A stretch of DNA of 64,000 bases from positions 10,925,001 to 10,989,000 of the forward strand of contig NC_046681.1 in the NCBI RefSeq assembly GCF_009870125.1, in the 5' to 3' direction. Made by a program: the position numbers and the translations under genes. Below the pieces are notes generated by a model, which was not told where the DNA came from, did not search any database, and saw nothing but the letters and a program-made list of their open reading frames with translations. This DNA comes from Drosophila pseudoobscura. Taxonomy: Eukaryota > Arthropoda > Insecta > Diptera > Drosophilidae. This document shows, one piece after another, positions 51,677 to 64,000 of the stretch (positions within the stretch are counted from its first letter, which is position 1; each line of letters starts with the position of its first letter).

Positions 51677-54330
51677 TGACCATCTTATCAAGTGCGCCAG
51701 GTGCATCTTGATAGCGCCGACCAGCACGCACACACACACACAACCATACACATTCATAGCATACAAAAGCGGGTGCCATACCCACAGCGGCCCTGAACGT
51801 GAACATGAACTTGAAATGAAATCCTTTTGTTGAACCAAACAGTGGTGCCCCTCATTAGAATTAATGAATGGTTTTGTTCGAGTTTTGCAATTGCGACTCG
51901 CGCCGCCATTTAACAGTTAACAGGAGCCCGTTTAGTCGCTTTAGGTTAAGTCGTCAGCCTTGGCATAGGACTACCGGCAGATGGCAGTGGTTGCTCGACG
52001 AATCCACAAGTGCTGAAAAAACTCCGGCAAAAGGATAAACTGCGCAGCGGTCGAAAGTAGGTATCATCAGCGCCGCTGAGGAGGAGGCAAAGTGAAGACG
52101 TGCCGTGCCGTGCCGCCACCCAGACAACAGATAAGACCAAAAAGTAATATTCAATTTAATGGTGTTTCTTTTATTTGAACAAAAAGCCGCCTCCCTGCCT
52201 GATAACCGAAAAGATGAGCAAAAAGTTGAGACATATGGCGATCGGTAGGCAGGCTGCCAGACAGACACAGATTGAGAGGCGGCTGGGCCGGGCCTGGCGT
52301 TGAACTTTGAATTTACACACTCACACACACACACACACACAAACACGCGCGCGCATTGAGAAATGTGAAATTTTATGCGGGCGGACCGCCGGCACTCACA
52401 CACACAAAAACACACGACAATTGGGGTCGCCCGAAGCGGGCTACCGTTATCGATTGCCAACTAGAAGACACCCGAGTCGCACTTTTTTTTTGTATTTTTG
52501 TATTACTTCTCTCTTTATTAGATTATCAGTTGTTGTCGAGATTTCGATTTCACGGCAGCAGGCAGTGGCAGGCACAGCAGCCGCAGCCGCCTTGCCTGTT
52601 CAGTCAGTTCCTGCTCGCCGTTCGGTGGAAATCAATCGAAAGAAGAATCGTGTACCATTAGCCATTAATTGCGTACCTGCCCAAATGAGCTATCGATAAC
52701 GAAAAAAAAACCTACGCGTGTGGTGTGTGTGTGTGTGTGGTGTGCGTGGGCGGGCCGATCTGCAGTGTTGCAAAAGGTGCGCAAAAGAAAAAGAAGAAGT
52801 GCAAATTGTACGAAATCTTGTTGTCGTTAGCGTACACGGTGCGCCCGCGTGTTTAGAAAACACAGAACAAAACGGAAATCACAAAATGAGAGGAAAATAA
52901 ATGCAAAAAAATATATACATATAGTATAAGAAATTGTATATAGAAGAAAAGAAATTATAGAGCACGTACGCGTACTCGTAATCATTGATTACGCCTACAA
53001 TAAGTATATATACTAAAAGCGATTAATTGTTACTTATTTCCAAGTGGAAACTAGTTGAATCGCAGCATTTGGTTGAACTTTGGGGTCGGCGTTGGTGTTG
53101 GTGTTGGGGTTGGGGCAGGGGTTATTGCTTCAGACATTCCCATAGTTCATGGAAATTGTTTTCTGCCTTAAATTACTACAAAATTTGTTTAATTATGTGT
53201 TTGCACATTAAAATGCCAAGTTCAAAAGGCATCAAATGCGGAGCGGCGCGGCGCGTCCAAACAAATAGACCGTGAACGATTCCCATTCCGATTCTGACTC
53301 AAGGATTGGACTGCCGGGGCGAACAATTTGTCCGCTGTTCAATTGAGTGAGCGACACCGTTCGATTGAGCACAATTGATTAGCAGATTAATAAGCCAACG
53401 AGACGAGATGCTCTCCCATTATAATTATTGTAGTACGCGGTCCTCAGGCTAGCAGAGAGCACGCAGCATAAGTGGAATATTTTTTATTATCACTTGGAAA
53501 TGGAAAAAATTCCGCATTGTGTGCGGCCAGGGGAGTGCTTCGAGTAATTAGTTCAAGGTCACAGTGCTCCATGCGCGCTCCATGCAACAAACAAATCCCC
53601 ACAACGAAGATCAAAACAGAATCATAATATAAAAACAAAAAAAAAGTACAAAACAAATGTTCTTGAACTTATCAAAAAGAAAAAAAACACACACAGTAGG
53701 GCATCGAGTGGAATTCGATTACATTAACTCAATTCGGGTTCGGGTGCCGCGAGAGAGAGAGAGAGAGGACTTCTCAGGAGTCCAGACCGCATTCTGTTCG
53801 TATTGGTACTCGCATTATCTGATAATCTCGAGCGACTGTCAAGTACCCGCCATTAATGCAACGCAAAATAAATCCAATAAAATGTATTTTGTAATTAAAT
53901 GACAGGCCCCCATAAAACAGAGTCGAATTGCTCGGAAAACACTCTCATGTCCTGCACACCGCAGGGCAGTCGAATAGGAAATAGCTTCATTTATTCCAAC
54001 AGGAAATCATAAATAAAACTGTATACAAATTCCGTTTTTGTGCTGCTATAAACACTTTTTGCCAGAAGCTAAACAGACTATGTGGAAACTATGCAAATAA
54101 ATAGTTTAAAAATAAATAAAATAAAATACAAAAACATCTCCGAAACGAAGGAGTTTAAAGGAAAAATGGTCATTCTATATGCGCGTGGCTTTGTGGATAA
54201 GTTGTACATTTCTTTAATAACAAATTCTATTTTTAATATACAGAAATAAAAGATAAAAACAATATAAAAAACACACACAAAAATACAGCAGCGAAAGTGA
54301 TACGATTGAATTGGCTTAATCGGTGGGAAG
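51677..54330. other. Upstream region of AkhR
   Basis: No coding gene. CA repeats at 52,315-52,342 and a TTCAGTCAGTTCC initiator-like string at 52,599-52,611 followed by a leader-like stretch make 52.45-52.9 kb a possible AkhR start region with untranslated exons further on. This is weak. Elsewhere A+T-rich DNA, a GGTGTTGGGGTTGG tract near 53,095-53,120 and GA repeats near 53,750-53,768. Confidence 0.4.
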
Positions 54331-57300
54331 ATGGCCCATTCTGGTGAAATAAATGAGGTTGTCTATGATCATCGCATACTCAAGGATTGGTCCAACGTGA
54401 ACAATACCAACGGCACCATGCACCTCTCCAAGGATATGATCTTCAACGATGGCCATCGTCTGTCCATCACAGTCTACAGGTGAGTGCTCCGATCGGGATC
54501 CGATCCCCACCCACATCTTTCTGATGCGATTCTCTCTCGGTTTCCACATCAAGTCACGTTGATAAGCTTTGGCTTCCACTATCTCTAACCTTTTTTTTTT
54601 CGTCGTTGCTTTCTTAACGTATCGCCGCATCAATCGCTGTGTGTAGGTGTAGGTGTCGGTGCTGTCTCTGCCTCCGGTATGGGTTTAAATTTTCGTTATA
54701 AATAAGTATAAATCATCATCCTCCTCTGGCTGTCTGTCTGTCTGATTTTTAATAATTTTCACTTGGAATTTGAACGCTGTGGTTCAAGCCTTGGGTTCAC
54801 GTTTTTCGAATTGCTAAAGATTCACAAAATTGATTAAGAGCTGTTCCTCAAAGCTAGTCAAGACGTAGAAAGTGGTTCGCAAAGTGAAATATTTAATGAT
54901 TTTGTTTCAAGACGGATACATACATGCAATATATTGATTGTTTTATAATACTTTGGGTATTATGCAGGAAATGGTATAGTTAAATAATTTAAAAATAGGG
55001 AAATGTAATATTTAAAAATTGTAGAATCTTAGAGGGATTCTGATTCTAAGATCAACGATCCTAAGAAAGGTTTTTGACCCTCTGAAATTCCACAAGCAAG
55101 ATCTACGAAGAGATGAGAAAGTATATTCACAAATCTATTCAACAAATGGATCATTCTAGGGGGCAAGCCCTTTTCCAACCCCTGGCTCACTCGCTTCGCT
55201 CGCGTCGATATGAATAAAATATCGGACGACGATGACACAAAACTTTTTTATATAAAAGAGAGATACTGCTCCTTATACTCTAAGGAGTATTCTAGTGACC
55301 GCTCGAGCTGCTCCTTAGAGCGAAAAAATAATAGAGATTACCGAACCCAATGGAAAATACGCTTAAGATCATTAACACTTAAAGACAACCAGGAGACTAA
55401 TGAGAATTACTAGTTTTAAAGTAAAACCAAACCTTTAAATGTGGATTCCTATATCAATTACAGACCTTAAAAATATTTAAAGATCTGATCTCAGATTTCA
55501 CAATAAAGTGTGGATCACTCTTTAAAGAGTTCCACAGTATCCACCAATTAATTCCATCAATTAGTGAATGTACTAGAATCTCTGCCTTGTTTTCTGTTCA
55601 ACCGACTGTTATAAATGCTGGAGCACAACTTCTAAAACCCCGTCCATGGGTACGTGTTTCAGTGATTGATACTCGCTCTGATTGTCTACAACTGATCTTC
55701 AAGAACTTTATGGCAGACAATTCGTTTTCGTAAATTCAATTTACCTTTCCTTGGCTCCAGAGTTCCATCCATGACCTACTTATCGAGCACCCACACAATC
55801 CACACACTACGAAGACACCCACTTGCCCCATGCGGGAAAACTTCTTTAATTTTCCACTCACCAGTTTAATCGTTGCCCTTTCCCCTGCGGCTCCGATGTT
55901 CATCCTCTCTTTATATGGGTTTTCCTTTCGATTCCAGCATACTCTTTGTGATCTCAACAATTGGCAACAGCACAGTGCTGTATCTGCTGACGAAGCGGCG
56001 ACTGCGTGGTCCCTTGCGGATTGATATCATGCTAATGCATTTGGCCATTGCCGATCTAATGGTGACGTTGCTGCTGATGCCGCTGGAGATTGCGTGGGCC
56101 TGGACAGTCCAATGGCGCTCCACCGACCTGATGTGCCGTCTCATGAGCTTCTTTCGCGTGTTCGGACTGTACTTGTCCAGCTTTGTGATGGTCTGCATAT
56201 CGCTAGACAGGTGAGTCCCATATCCCCCGTTGCCTGCCGGCCTGCCGGCCTGCCGCGTCAGCACTGCTCCGTTGACTGTCGCTAATGGACCAAATTGATA
56301 GCCAGATAAGGCGGGCTCAAAGTGTCAATCGAATCGTATCTCTCACACCGCTCTCCTCTCCAGATACTATGCCATACTGAAGCCGCTGCAACGATCCTAC
56401 AACCGGGGACGCATCATGCTGGCCTGCGCCTGGATGGGCTCTGTCATCTGCAGCATTCCGCAGGTGAGGCAGTCGGTAGCCCCAGTAGCCATTACAATTA
56501 TTAACGTCTCTGTTTGGCTTCTCTGACAGGCCTTTCTCTTCCATCTGGAGGAGCATCCCGTGGTCCGGGGCTACTTTCAGTGCGTCACATTCCACTCGTT
56601 TGTGAGCGACTTTGACAACTGGCTGTATCAGATAGCCACGATGTGCGCCATGTATGCCTTTCCATTGATCGTCTTCATCTACTGCTATGGGGCCATCTAT
56701 CTGGAGATCTACCGCAAGAGCCAGCGCGTCCTCAAGGACGTGATTGCCGAGAGGTTCCGTCGCTCCAACGATGACGTCTTAAGTCGGGCCAAAAAGCGCA
56801 CTCTCAAGATGACCATCTCGATTGTGATTGTGTTCATCATCTGCTGGACGCCGTACTACACCATCTGCATGTGGTACTCCCTGGACAAGACGTCGGTGGA
56901 CAAGGTCAACTCTCTGGTGCGCAAGGCTCTCTTCATCTTCGCCTCGACCAACTCCTGCATGAATCCCCTGGTCTATGGGCTCTACAACATTCGCGGACGC
57001 ATGAACAATAACAACAATGTGGTGAGGCAACCATTTCTCCATCCTCAGTCTTCTGGAAGGATCGATCTAGCATTAACCTGCCTTTTCAGTCGGTAAACAA
57101 CAGGCATACATCGCTCTCGAATCGCCTGGACTCTTCCAATCAACTCATGCAGAAGCCGGCTGCGGCCAACAACAATTCTCTGGCCAATAGACATGGCACT
57201 GTGATGGCCGCTGCGGTGGCGGCCACAACAAAGTTGGCCCATGTTGTGGGCCTCAAGAGCAACGGATCCAATGGTTCTGCCGTCGACACCACAGCCCTTT

Positions 57301-57458
57301 CCATTGCCTCTGCTCCGCCCCTGCCGCTGCCCCAGCCCCAGCCCCTGCCGGCCACCGCACCCCTGGCCAGCGACGATGCCGATGGGGATAATGATGATTC
57401 CAGTGTCAGTGTTGTCACCATCAGGTGCCAGGAGCCGCCCAGGATCTGCCACAAGTAA
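54331..57458 (+). CDS. AkhR: Adipokinetic hormone receptor, class A GPCR
   Basis: Receptor for adipokinetic hormone, related to vertebrate GnRH receptors; in flies it acts in the fat body to mobilise lipid and glycogen. Coding exons: 54,331-54,479, 55,938-56,210, 56,364-56,463, 56,530-57,021, 57,090-57,458; 460 residues. Start ATG 54,331 (MAHSGEINEV). The N-terminus has glycosylation sites NNTNGT (residues ~31-36). TM1 includes FVISTIGNSTVLYLL; the TM3 end reads CISLDRYYAILKP (DRY split by an intron); TM6 IVIVFIICWTPYYTICMW; TM7 ends NPLVYGLYN. The cytoplasmic tail is Asn/Ala/Pro-rich and about 120 residues long. For the last intron (68 bp) I use donor GTGAGGCA after AACAATGTG, giving NNNNNVSVNNRHTSLSNRLD, which matches the fly receptor I remember. 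Reading through that intron would give a different short tail. Complete. Confidence 0.96.
54480..55937. other. Intron 1 of AkhR, 1,458 bp
   Basis: Begins GTGAGTGC and ends TTCGATTCCAG. Mostly A+T-rich; short open frames at 55,029-55,413 on both strands overlap each other and have no family match. CTCCTTA...TAAGGAG at about 55,270-55,288 forms a small perfect hairpin. Confidence 0.9.
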
Positions 57459-57965
57459 TGTCGGTTTCCAGCTGCTAGACATCTAGCCACTCCCCTCCTC
57501 TGCCACTGCTACCATTCCACCATTCCACCATTCTACCACTCTCATCCTCATCTTATATTTTTACGACTTGGAGATGAGCTTCAACCTCATTTTGTTTTCA
57601 ATTTCGATTTTCGCACAGTTGTCGGCATAAAGTTTCGAGTTTTATGTATTTTGCGGTCTCAATACTCACTCACTTTCATTGCTTTGCCCCCGGGAGTTGG
57701 CTTCTTGGTCCTGTGGAGAGGACAGCAGATATAAAACTAGAAAAGGAGACCTTTAACCAATTGAATGGATGGGCCTATTCCATGCCAAAGTAAACCCAAC
57801 AAGACCTCAAACAAATTGAACACTAAATGGTTTATTGACTTATTATAAAGTACTCCGTTAGGGTACAATGATTGCTCGGTTTCTTGCTGAAACGGGCCCT
57901 TTCTTCTTTGGATCGTACATCTTCACCGGGTCTTTTGCTTCTCCTCGGCACTGATCCACAGTCTT
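57459..57965. other. Spacer between the convergent AkhR and orphan gene ends
   Basis: About 500 bases holding both 3' UTRs. A minus-strand AATAAA is at 57,831-57,836 (for the orphan). I see no AATAAA for AkhR; TATAAA at about 57,729 may serve. Confidence 0.5.
57831..57836 (-). terminator. Poly(A) signal of the orphan gene at 58 kb
   Basis: AATAAA on the gene strand, 130 bases after the stop codon. Confidence 0.6.
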
Positions 57966-58328
57966 TCACCAAAGCATTGGCTTCATCTCGGTGTCCTCTG
58001 GCTCCGTATTGCTCTGCACCATCACGCAGTAGTTGTCAGTCCCCTCCTGCTTCTTGGTCGACAGCCTGGCCGTGAACGTGCCGTTAGTGCTGGCCAAGAA
58101 CTGAACGGTGTAAGACACATTGCCATCGCAGTCGACTATCGTCACCTCGTGGACGCAATCCCCCACCCGAGCAATCGGTTCCGATGATAACTTTTTTCCA
58201 CCAAGTTCCATACCCGTTAAGGTCTCCTTCGTTTCTGGGTCATACTTCTCCACCAGGCGGTAGCTGTATATCAGGTGCTTGCCCCGAACTTTCTTGAAAG
58301 TCTTTTTCTCCGGCGACTCCGACACCAT
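57966..58328 (-). CDS. Uncharacterised 120-residue protein, single exon
   Basis: I do not recognise it. ATG 58,328 in a strong context (ACGCCATGG) opens MVSESPEKKTFKKVRGKH; TGA at 57,966-57,968 ends TEMKPMLW. There is no signal peptide or membrane segment. The sequence alternates polar and hydrophobic residues in stretches that suggest beta strands (HLIYSYRLVEKYD, CVHEVTIVDCDGNVSYTVQF, NGTFTARLSTKK, DNYCVMVQS), so a small beta-barrel or sandwich fold is plausible. Composition and codon use look like a real gene, and a poly(A) signal follows. It faces AkhR tail to tail. Confidence 0.75.
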   Translation of the reverse strand: MVSESPEKKTFKKVRGKHLIYSYRLVEKYDPETKETLTGMELGGKKLSSEPIARVGDCVHEVTIVDCDGNVSYTVQFLASTNGTFTARLSTKKQEGTDNYCVMVQSNTEPEDTEMKPMLW

Positions 58329-61300
58329 GGCGTCTGTAGTTTGATTCTATAAAAATCTAGCAATTTGTGTTGTAATGTTAACTGTTTGTATAAGGAAACC
58401 TATTGTTGAATAGGTTGAATTTCACGAGACAAAAGCTATGCTAGGCCTGCTTCAGTAGAGCACATTCCCATATTAGATCTCAAAGTATATCTATACTTGG
58501 AACTTGAATTATAATCAAATAAATTAAGTAAACAATAATTCAGATATATTGTAGTGCGTTTTGGTGACTGTGCGCATTTTTATAAATTTTATACGACATC
58601 TACAGCGCCTCTACACAAAACAAGGAATGGGTTGAAAAGGGCGTACCTTTCATAACATTTTTGATTTGTTACAACACTATGGATACACCTGAAGATATAT
58701 CAAGCAAAAGTTGAAGTTTTCTACCAATTTTTACGTTCCTTCAAATTATTTAAATTATTTGTTTTTGTATAGATTGCTTCTTACTCTTCTTAAACTTTAC
58801 TTCTTTAGTGGCATGGTTTTCCAACAAAATAATAATAAGGAAAATTTTCCAATGAATTACAAAATTACAAAGTACACATTTTTTAGTAAATTAATTTGGT
58901 AAATTATTATTTTTTTAATTTTTTCTAAGTTACATATGAATATTTATACAATTTTGTTCTTAATTTAGGTTTAAATTTGTTTAAATTCTCAGTGAAAATT
59001 TCTACATTTTTTAAATTGAATTATAAAAGCGAATTCAAAGCCCACTTTTGACCACTCCTTCTTTTGGCTAAAAGTCCACCCAATCAGGTTGAAAAGCAGT
59101 TGACAATTTCATGTATTTTCCAAGGTGATGGCTTTCACTGCGTCATCTGCTATCTGGACATTAATTTCCGCTGGCCGATGTCTTCTTAACTTCGAACAGA
59201 CTTTAAATTAATGAGAAGCCTGGGAATGTAGAGTTTTTATCAATCTAATCATCTACTAAAAACAAGAATTGCCTAACCCCAATATGCACTTTACTACAGC
59301 GAAAATAAAGCCTTTTTTAGGCCAATCAATTATGCAACACCTCTCACAGGCCTATACGAACCCTACTTAAAGGGTCGCGGGCCATTTGGGTTAATGCTGG
59401 CTTACATCATGCAGTCCATCCATGCTCACCCACAAGAGATCCACTCCACACCACACCACTCGTCGCCACTCCACTTAAAAAGCCATCCCATTCCTCCAGC
59501 CACATATCATTTTATGTCAACTCATCGGCAGAATCCCAAGCTAAATAACACTCGTACTTTCAGTTGTGGCGACTCCATTGAACTGGTCAGTGCGGCGGAT
59601 AAGTAGACGACGAAGCCCCTCCTCCCCCACCCCAAGGGGTATTGGATGGCATCTGCTACTGTTCGGCTTGGAACAAAGGGCTCCCAGCCAGCTTCGTATA
59701 CTCGTAGATTCTTTTTGTATTTGCATTTAGCTAGCCACAAAATTCAAATGTTATCGAGACAACAAAATGCGAGTGGCCGATCGTACAGCTTTTGTCAAGG
59801 GCCAACAAAAAAAAAAAAAAACAAATCTAAATATCGCAGAAATAAAAAATTAAGACGCTTAAGACGTAATATCGCGTACTATTAGAGATACTCTAGTTAG
59901 TTGGCTTATTGCTTAATTTAAATTAATTTATTCATTAAAACAAAACGACACTAAACGAAAACCGTAAACCAAATAAAAATATGTAAGAAAATTATAGAAA
60001 AATAGCAAAAATATCCCCCCACCGCCCATGGAATTCTTAATTCAGTTTTTGGTTGGTTTGTTTGTATATCGGAGCTTAATCGCTTGGTTTATGGCCAGGG
60101 CCCTGCATTATAGCCGTTAATTATACGCTCGTGTGGACTCTGAAATATTTATAAAAAAAACTTACATTGATGGGTCTGATGGGGGGGTAAACCAGTTCCG
60201 TTTCTGGATTGACCTTTAACTACTTTTAAGGCATATCGTGCGGCTTCAAGGGAGATAATCAAGAGATCAAGGGAGGTGGAAAGATAGTCTAGAGTAAAAG
60301 GGATCTAAAAACCAAGGATTTTAAGGAAATCCCTTATTTTCGAACGTATTGCTTCCCTTTTTATATACATTTAAAAGGACTTTCTGTAGGCTGTTCCCTT
60401 TTCTTAAGCAGCCCCAATTCCATCAGGGCTTTGTGCCATTAAACCGAAATCCAATCCCAAAACAATGTTGCTCTCTTTGGAGGGCCATTAAACCAAATTC
60501 ATGTGAACCCTTTTCGTTTTAATGTGTGTTCAGCCTTCCTCTCAGCGCCGGCATCATCATCATCATGATCGAGATCCTCTGAATGAACGAAGGGGGGACG
60601 GATGGATGGATGGATGGATGCCCAGACACGGCACTCTGCCGAAATGTGGATCGTAAATAAACGGCACGCTCTGTAAGGCATTTAAAAACGGGCCCAAATA
60701 CTCGTAAAAACTAGTCCCCAAAATGATATGCAGATGTGGCACCTATTAATGGCTACTTATGCACTACAAGTGTCCCTCATTTCTGGTGTCTCTCCTGCCT
60801 CCCTTTTGTGACACGAGACTGATGCGTAACACAGCTAGCGGGGAGGGCGGGGGGACTGGCTGGTGGGAGGCTGGTGGCTGGTGGCTGCCACCGACGACCT
60901 GTTCATCATTATGTCGACGGCATGTCAGGCAGGCCACTGCTTTATGTCCAGGCCCTCCATCCACAGACATATCCAGATATCTACATATATCATGCCGGCA
61001 CACCCAGATATCGTATCCCACATCAACGCTGAATATTTTTTCGCTGCATTTCGGACAGCCGCCGCTGCAGCGGCGACCACTTGCTGAAATTTCATTATGT
61101 GCGTGATTTATAAATAAGCTCCAAGCCTCATCCCAAGATCTCTCCCCCCCCCCCCCTCCCCCCCTGCCACATGTGGTTGTGGTTGCTCGGCTGCTGCATG
61201 TTTTCCAGAGTTCCCAGCATCATCATCATCGTCATCCTCATCATTCGGTGGGTACGACGGTACGACGACAACCCACGCACTTTTTTCCACGACGCGGCGG

Positions 61301-64000
61301 CGCTCCAACACGAAACAAACAACAAAAACAACAACAACAGAGTCTTGTATGTTGAACTCTTGCTACCTCTCTCCCCAGTCCCCAGTCCCCACTCCCTCTC
61401 CTCTTCCCTTTTACCCCCTCTCTGGTTACAGTTCAGTTCGTATTAATCATAAAATTGTATTATTAACATGTTTATTTTTCGGTCTTCAAGATTCGATTAC
61501 ATGCATTCCTCTTCCTCTCTCTCTCTTCTCCCTTTTGGCCAGGCGTTTCGCTTTCGGGGAAGTGGAGTTGGAACGTGGAACGTGACTTTGTTGTGCAGTG
61601 TATCGAAAGTGAGCCACTTTCTAACACTAAAATCGTTGATCGAGTGTGCTGGAAGGATGGGTAGGGTAGGAGGTTGGGGATATTGTCATTTTATGTTTCT
61701 GCTGGTTAATTGGGTTACTCCGTGCCTCCCACCCATCGGCTCTGGAGAGCTGCTCGTATATCCCACAGCTGGTCAATGCGTGGGAGTGGGAGTGTGGGAT
61801 CTTGACTTGAAAGTTGGCCAAATTAGCCGGGGGAAAAAGTTGAAGGAGTTAAAGGAGTAACGTGTAAAGTCAGGGGATTAAGTAGAAGAAATGTTGTTGT
61901 AGTTGTAGGCGGTATTTATTGTGAGAATATCCTCGAAAGTTAAGAACTTAAATCGATTATATTTCACCCCTAACAAATTATAATAGGCTCCTACTTTATG
62001 TTTCTTAATAGCATTTTTTCCAAAAATAATTGAATAATATTTTAAAAACTTCTTAGTTGTTTTTTCCTTAATATAATCGATTAATCTCTAAAGAAAGATA
62101 AAAACGATCGTTTAACTATATTATTTATTTATCAGAAATATATTTCCAATATATTTCCCATACGAGCATACAAGCCCTTAAAGCTTATTGCAAAAAAGAT
62201 TAGTCAAGTGTTTACCTTTCAATCAAATATTGCATGTGGGCGCCTTGGCTTAGTCACTGCAAAAATACTTATGACGAATATCTGTTCAAGAAACCTCTGT
62301 AAAAAACCTTGTGATACAACAAAAGGTATTTCAGCAATGTCCCTACAACTTTTACAAGCCCACAATCAGATATTAGTATAAAATATCATCCCAATCTACT
62401 AGAGAAATCTCTATAAGAAAAGTTGCTAAGGGTTTCGAGGTTTTATTGTGAGAATATCGTCAAAAGTAGCAGAATTCGACCTCCTTTCATATTTCCTTTT
62501 GCTTTCTTCACCGAAAAAACATTTCCAATGATACACTTTTTCAAATTGTACAAAAAAAAGTCCTAGTCTTACAGAATAATAGTTTGGCAACTCTGTATAC
62601 CCTTTTAAAAAACTTCCAGGCTTTCTACCTCAAAAGTGATAAAAAATCTATGAAAAATCGTCGTAAAAGAACCTGTACTACTTCCCAACTTTCCACTTTC
62701 CCAATTGTTACCAGGAAAACCCCCCCAGCAAATCACACACCACAAACAATCTGGCAACCCTGGCAAGCTCTTACGCAAATTTCGCACGTGGGCGTCTCCG
62801 CTTACTCACGCGTCAAAAGAAACACAAACGAAGACAAAATGCTGCCTGTTCGACGCTGCGCTGCTGAGAGCGTTTCTCCCAGAAAACAGCAAAAGCATAA
62901 GCCAAGAGCAGCGACAAAAGCAACAAAAGCAACACCAAGAAAGAGCCACACAAAAGCAGCAACAAGTCAACGGCATCTCAACAGCTGAGAACAAAACAAA
63001 CTGCAATCAGGCAACACGCCAATGGGAAACCGGGCAACAACAAGTTGTTTGTGCCGCTGCCACTCTGCCACTCTGCCAGTGGCACTGCCTCTGCGGAGAC
63101 TGCGACTGCGACTGAGACTTCGGTGTTCCGTTCCCTTCAGAGTTTCCAGTGCGCGTTTGCACGTTGAACAAGACGGTACGGGTACGGATCGAAACGATCA
63201 GCAGGTGAAGAAACGAAAAGCATCGGGATCGGCATCGGCATCGGCATCGTAATCGCTAATCGAGAAAATGCCCGCTATTTTGGCCCGTGATCTATGACGG
63301 CTTTTAAGTGTGTGTTTCTCAAATCATTGGAGTTGGGGGGCTCTTGTTAAATTGTCGCTGACAAAGTTTTTGACAGTTCCCCAATACCACCCAGAGCCAG
63401 AGCCCAGAAGCATCCTCAGCATCGTTCGTTTTCCATTTCCATTCCGCTGTCAAGGTGTCTCGTGTCCCGTGTCCCGTGTCCCCCCCCCATGTCCGTGTCC
63501 GCGTCCGCGATGCTTCTGCCTTCTTGTTGTTAATAGCATAAAAGTGTTTTAATTTTTATTAGCACGAACACCACAGCGAGAGCCAGAGCCAGAACCAGAG
63601 AGAGCCAGGCACCAGTCCCACACATCAAGTCAGTTGTGGAGCAGTTGCCGTCACTGGAGGATCGTCTTCTCCAATAGCCACCGATCGCGTCGCTGCGCGT
63701 TGCGTGTTGATTTTCGTTCTAATAAAATCAGCTCCCCAAGATCTTCGCGTGTGTCGTCTGGCCTGCCTTTTTGGTACCTCCATGCCCATTCCCCTTCCCC
63801 ATCCAGGGACCCAACTCGATCTCCTTCTTTTCGTTCGGAACGGATTTATGTGTGTCGCATTCGGATATTTTGAAAAGGGTTTAATTTATTTAATGCATCC
63901 GTTTCCTTATCCGATTCTTATAGTGTGAATTTGTTTGATCTTCGAAAAGGAAAAAAATAATACAAAATAAAATTCAAGTGTGTGTTCGGAAAAGTGTGGA
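58329..64000. other. 5.7 kb noncoding stretch; probable leader of a following gene at the right edge
   Basis: No coding gene can be supported. 58.3-59.1 kb and 61.9-62.6 kb are very A+T-rich. Microsatellites: GGAT at about 60,597-60,620, poly-C at 61,143-61,156, GGCATC at about 63,225-63,249. From about 62.85 kb the composition changes to CA/CAG-rich, leader-like sequence with many short tracts, and the last kilobase has no stop-free frame of note. It fits the promoter and 5' UTR of a plus-strand gene outside the window. Confidence 0.4.

Noticed and set aside
55029-55413. Open frames on both strands inside AkhR intron 1
   Set aside because: They overlap on opposite strands, are short, and have no splice sites or family match.
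62584-63115. Two overlapping plus-strand frames rich in Lys/Thr/Gln near the right edge
   Set aside because: The first lacks an ATG at its left end and both are made of AAC/CAA/AGC-type tracts typical of fly 5' leaders.

Overview
This is insect nuclear DNA, almost certainly from a Drosophila species. Genes have short GT-AG introns (54-80 bp), Drosophila core-promoter words are present (TGGTCACACTA, GGTATATTT, TATCGATA), and the gene set matches the D. melanogaster chromosome-arm 2L region near cytological 27A as I remember it (Muller element B). Several repeats resemble those of the obscura group, but I cannot fix the species. I saw no rRNA, tRNA, CRISPR, or recognisable LTR-retroelement or Polinton.

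Layout. 1-3.67 kb: noncoding, with a ~143-bp tandem repeat. 3.67-5.03 kb (-): last exon of an SBK-type protein kinase (meng). 5-23 kb: mostly noncoding, probably the kinase's long 5' introns and regulatory DNA, with one two-exon orphan gene (+) at 15.6-16.4 kb and an 11-bp minisatellite at 12.0-12.3 kb. 23.0-27.6 kb (+) TTLL3A and 29.3-31.8 kb (-) TTLL3B: two paralogous tubulin glycylases, tail to tail. 31.8-35.1 kb: A+T-rich DNA, probably the long Liprin-alpha 3' UTR. 35.1-40.0 kb (-): Liprin-alpha, 13 coding exons, complete. 41.8-43.8 kb (+): homer, complete, followed by a second ORF that may be a second cistron or an alternative homer end. 48.3-49.9 kb (-): Aatf. 54.3-57.5 kb (+): AkhR, the adipokinetic hormone receptor. 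58.0-58.3 kb (-): a single-exon orphan. 58.3-64 kb: noncoding, ending in what looks like the leader of a gene beyond the window.

The genes are not one pathway. There are local themes: two microtubule glycylases (cilia and sperm tails), two synaptic scaffolds promoter to promoter (Liprin-alpha presynaptic, homer postsynaptic), and an energy-mobilising GPCR.

The least explained structures lie around Aatf. A 1.3-1.7 kb sequence is present twice, almost identical and in the same orientation, on either side of the gene. It contains an array of 159-bp units (five in one copy, two in the other) whose length keeps a 53-codon frame open. In addition, a ~150-bp sequence carrying core-promoter words occurs as inverted copies upstream of homer and of Aatf.
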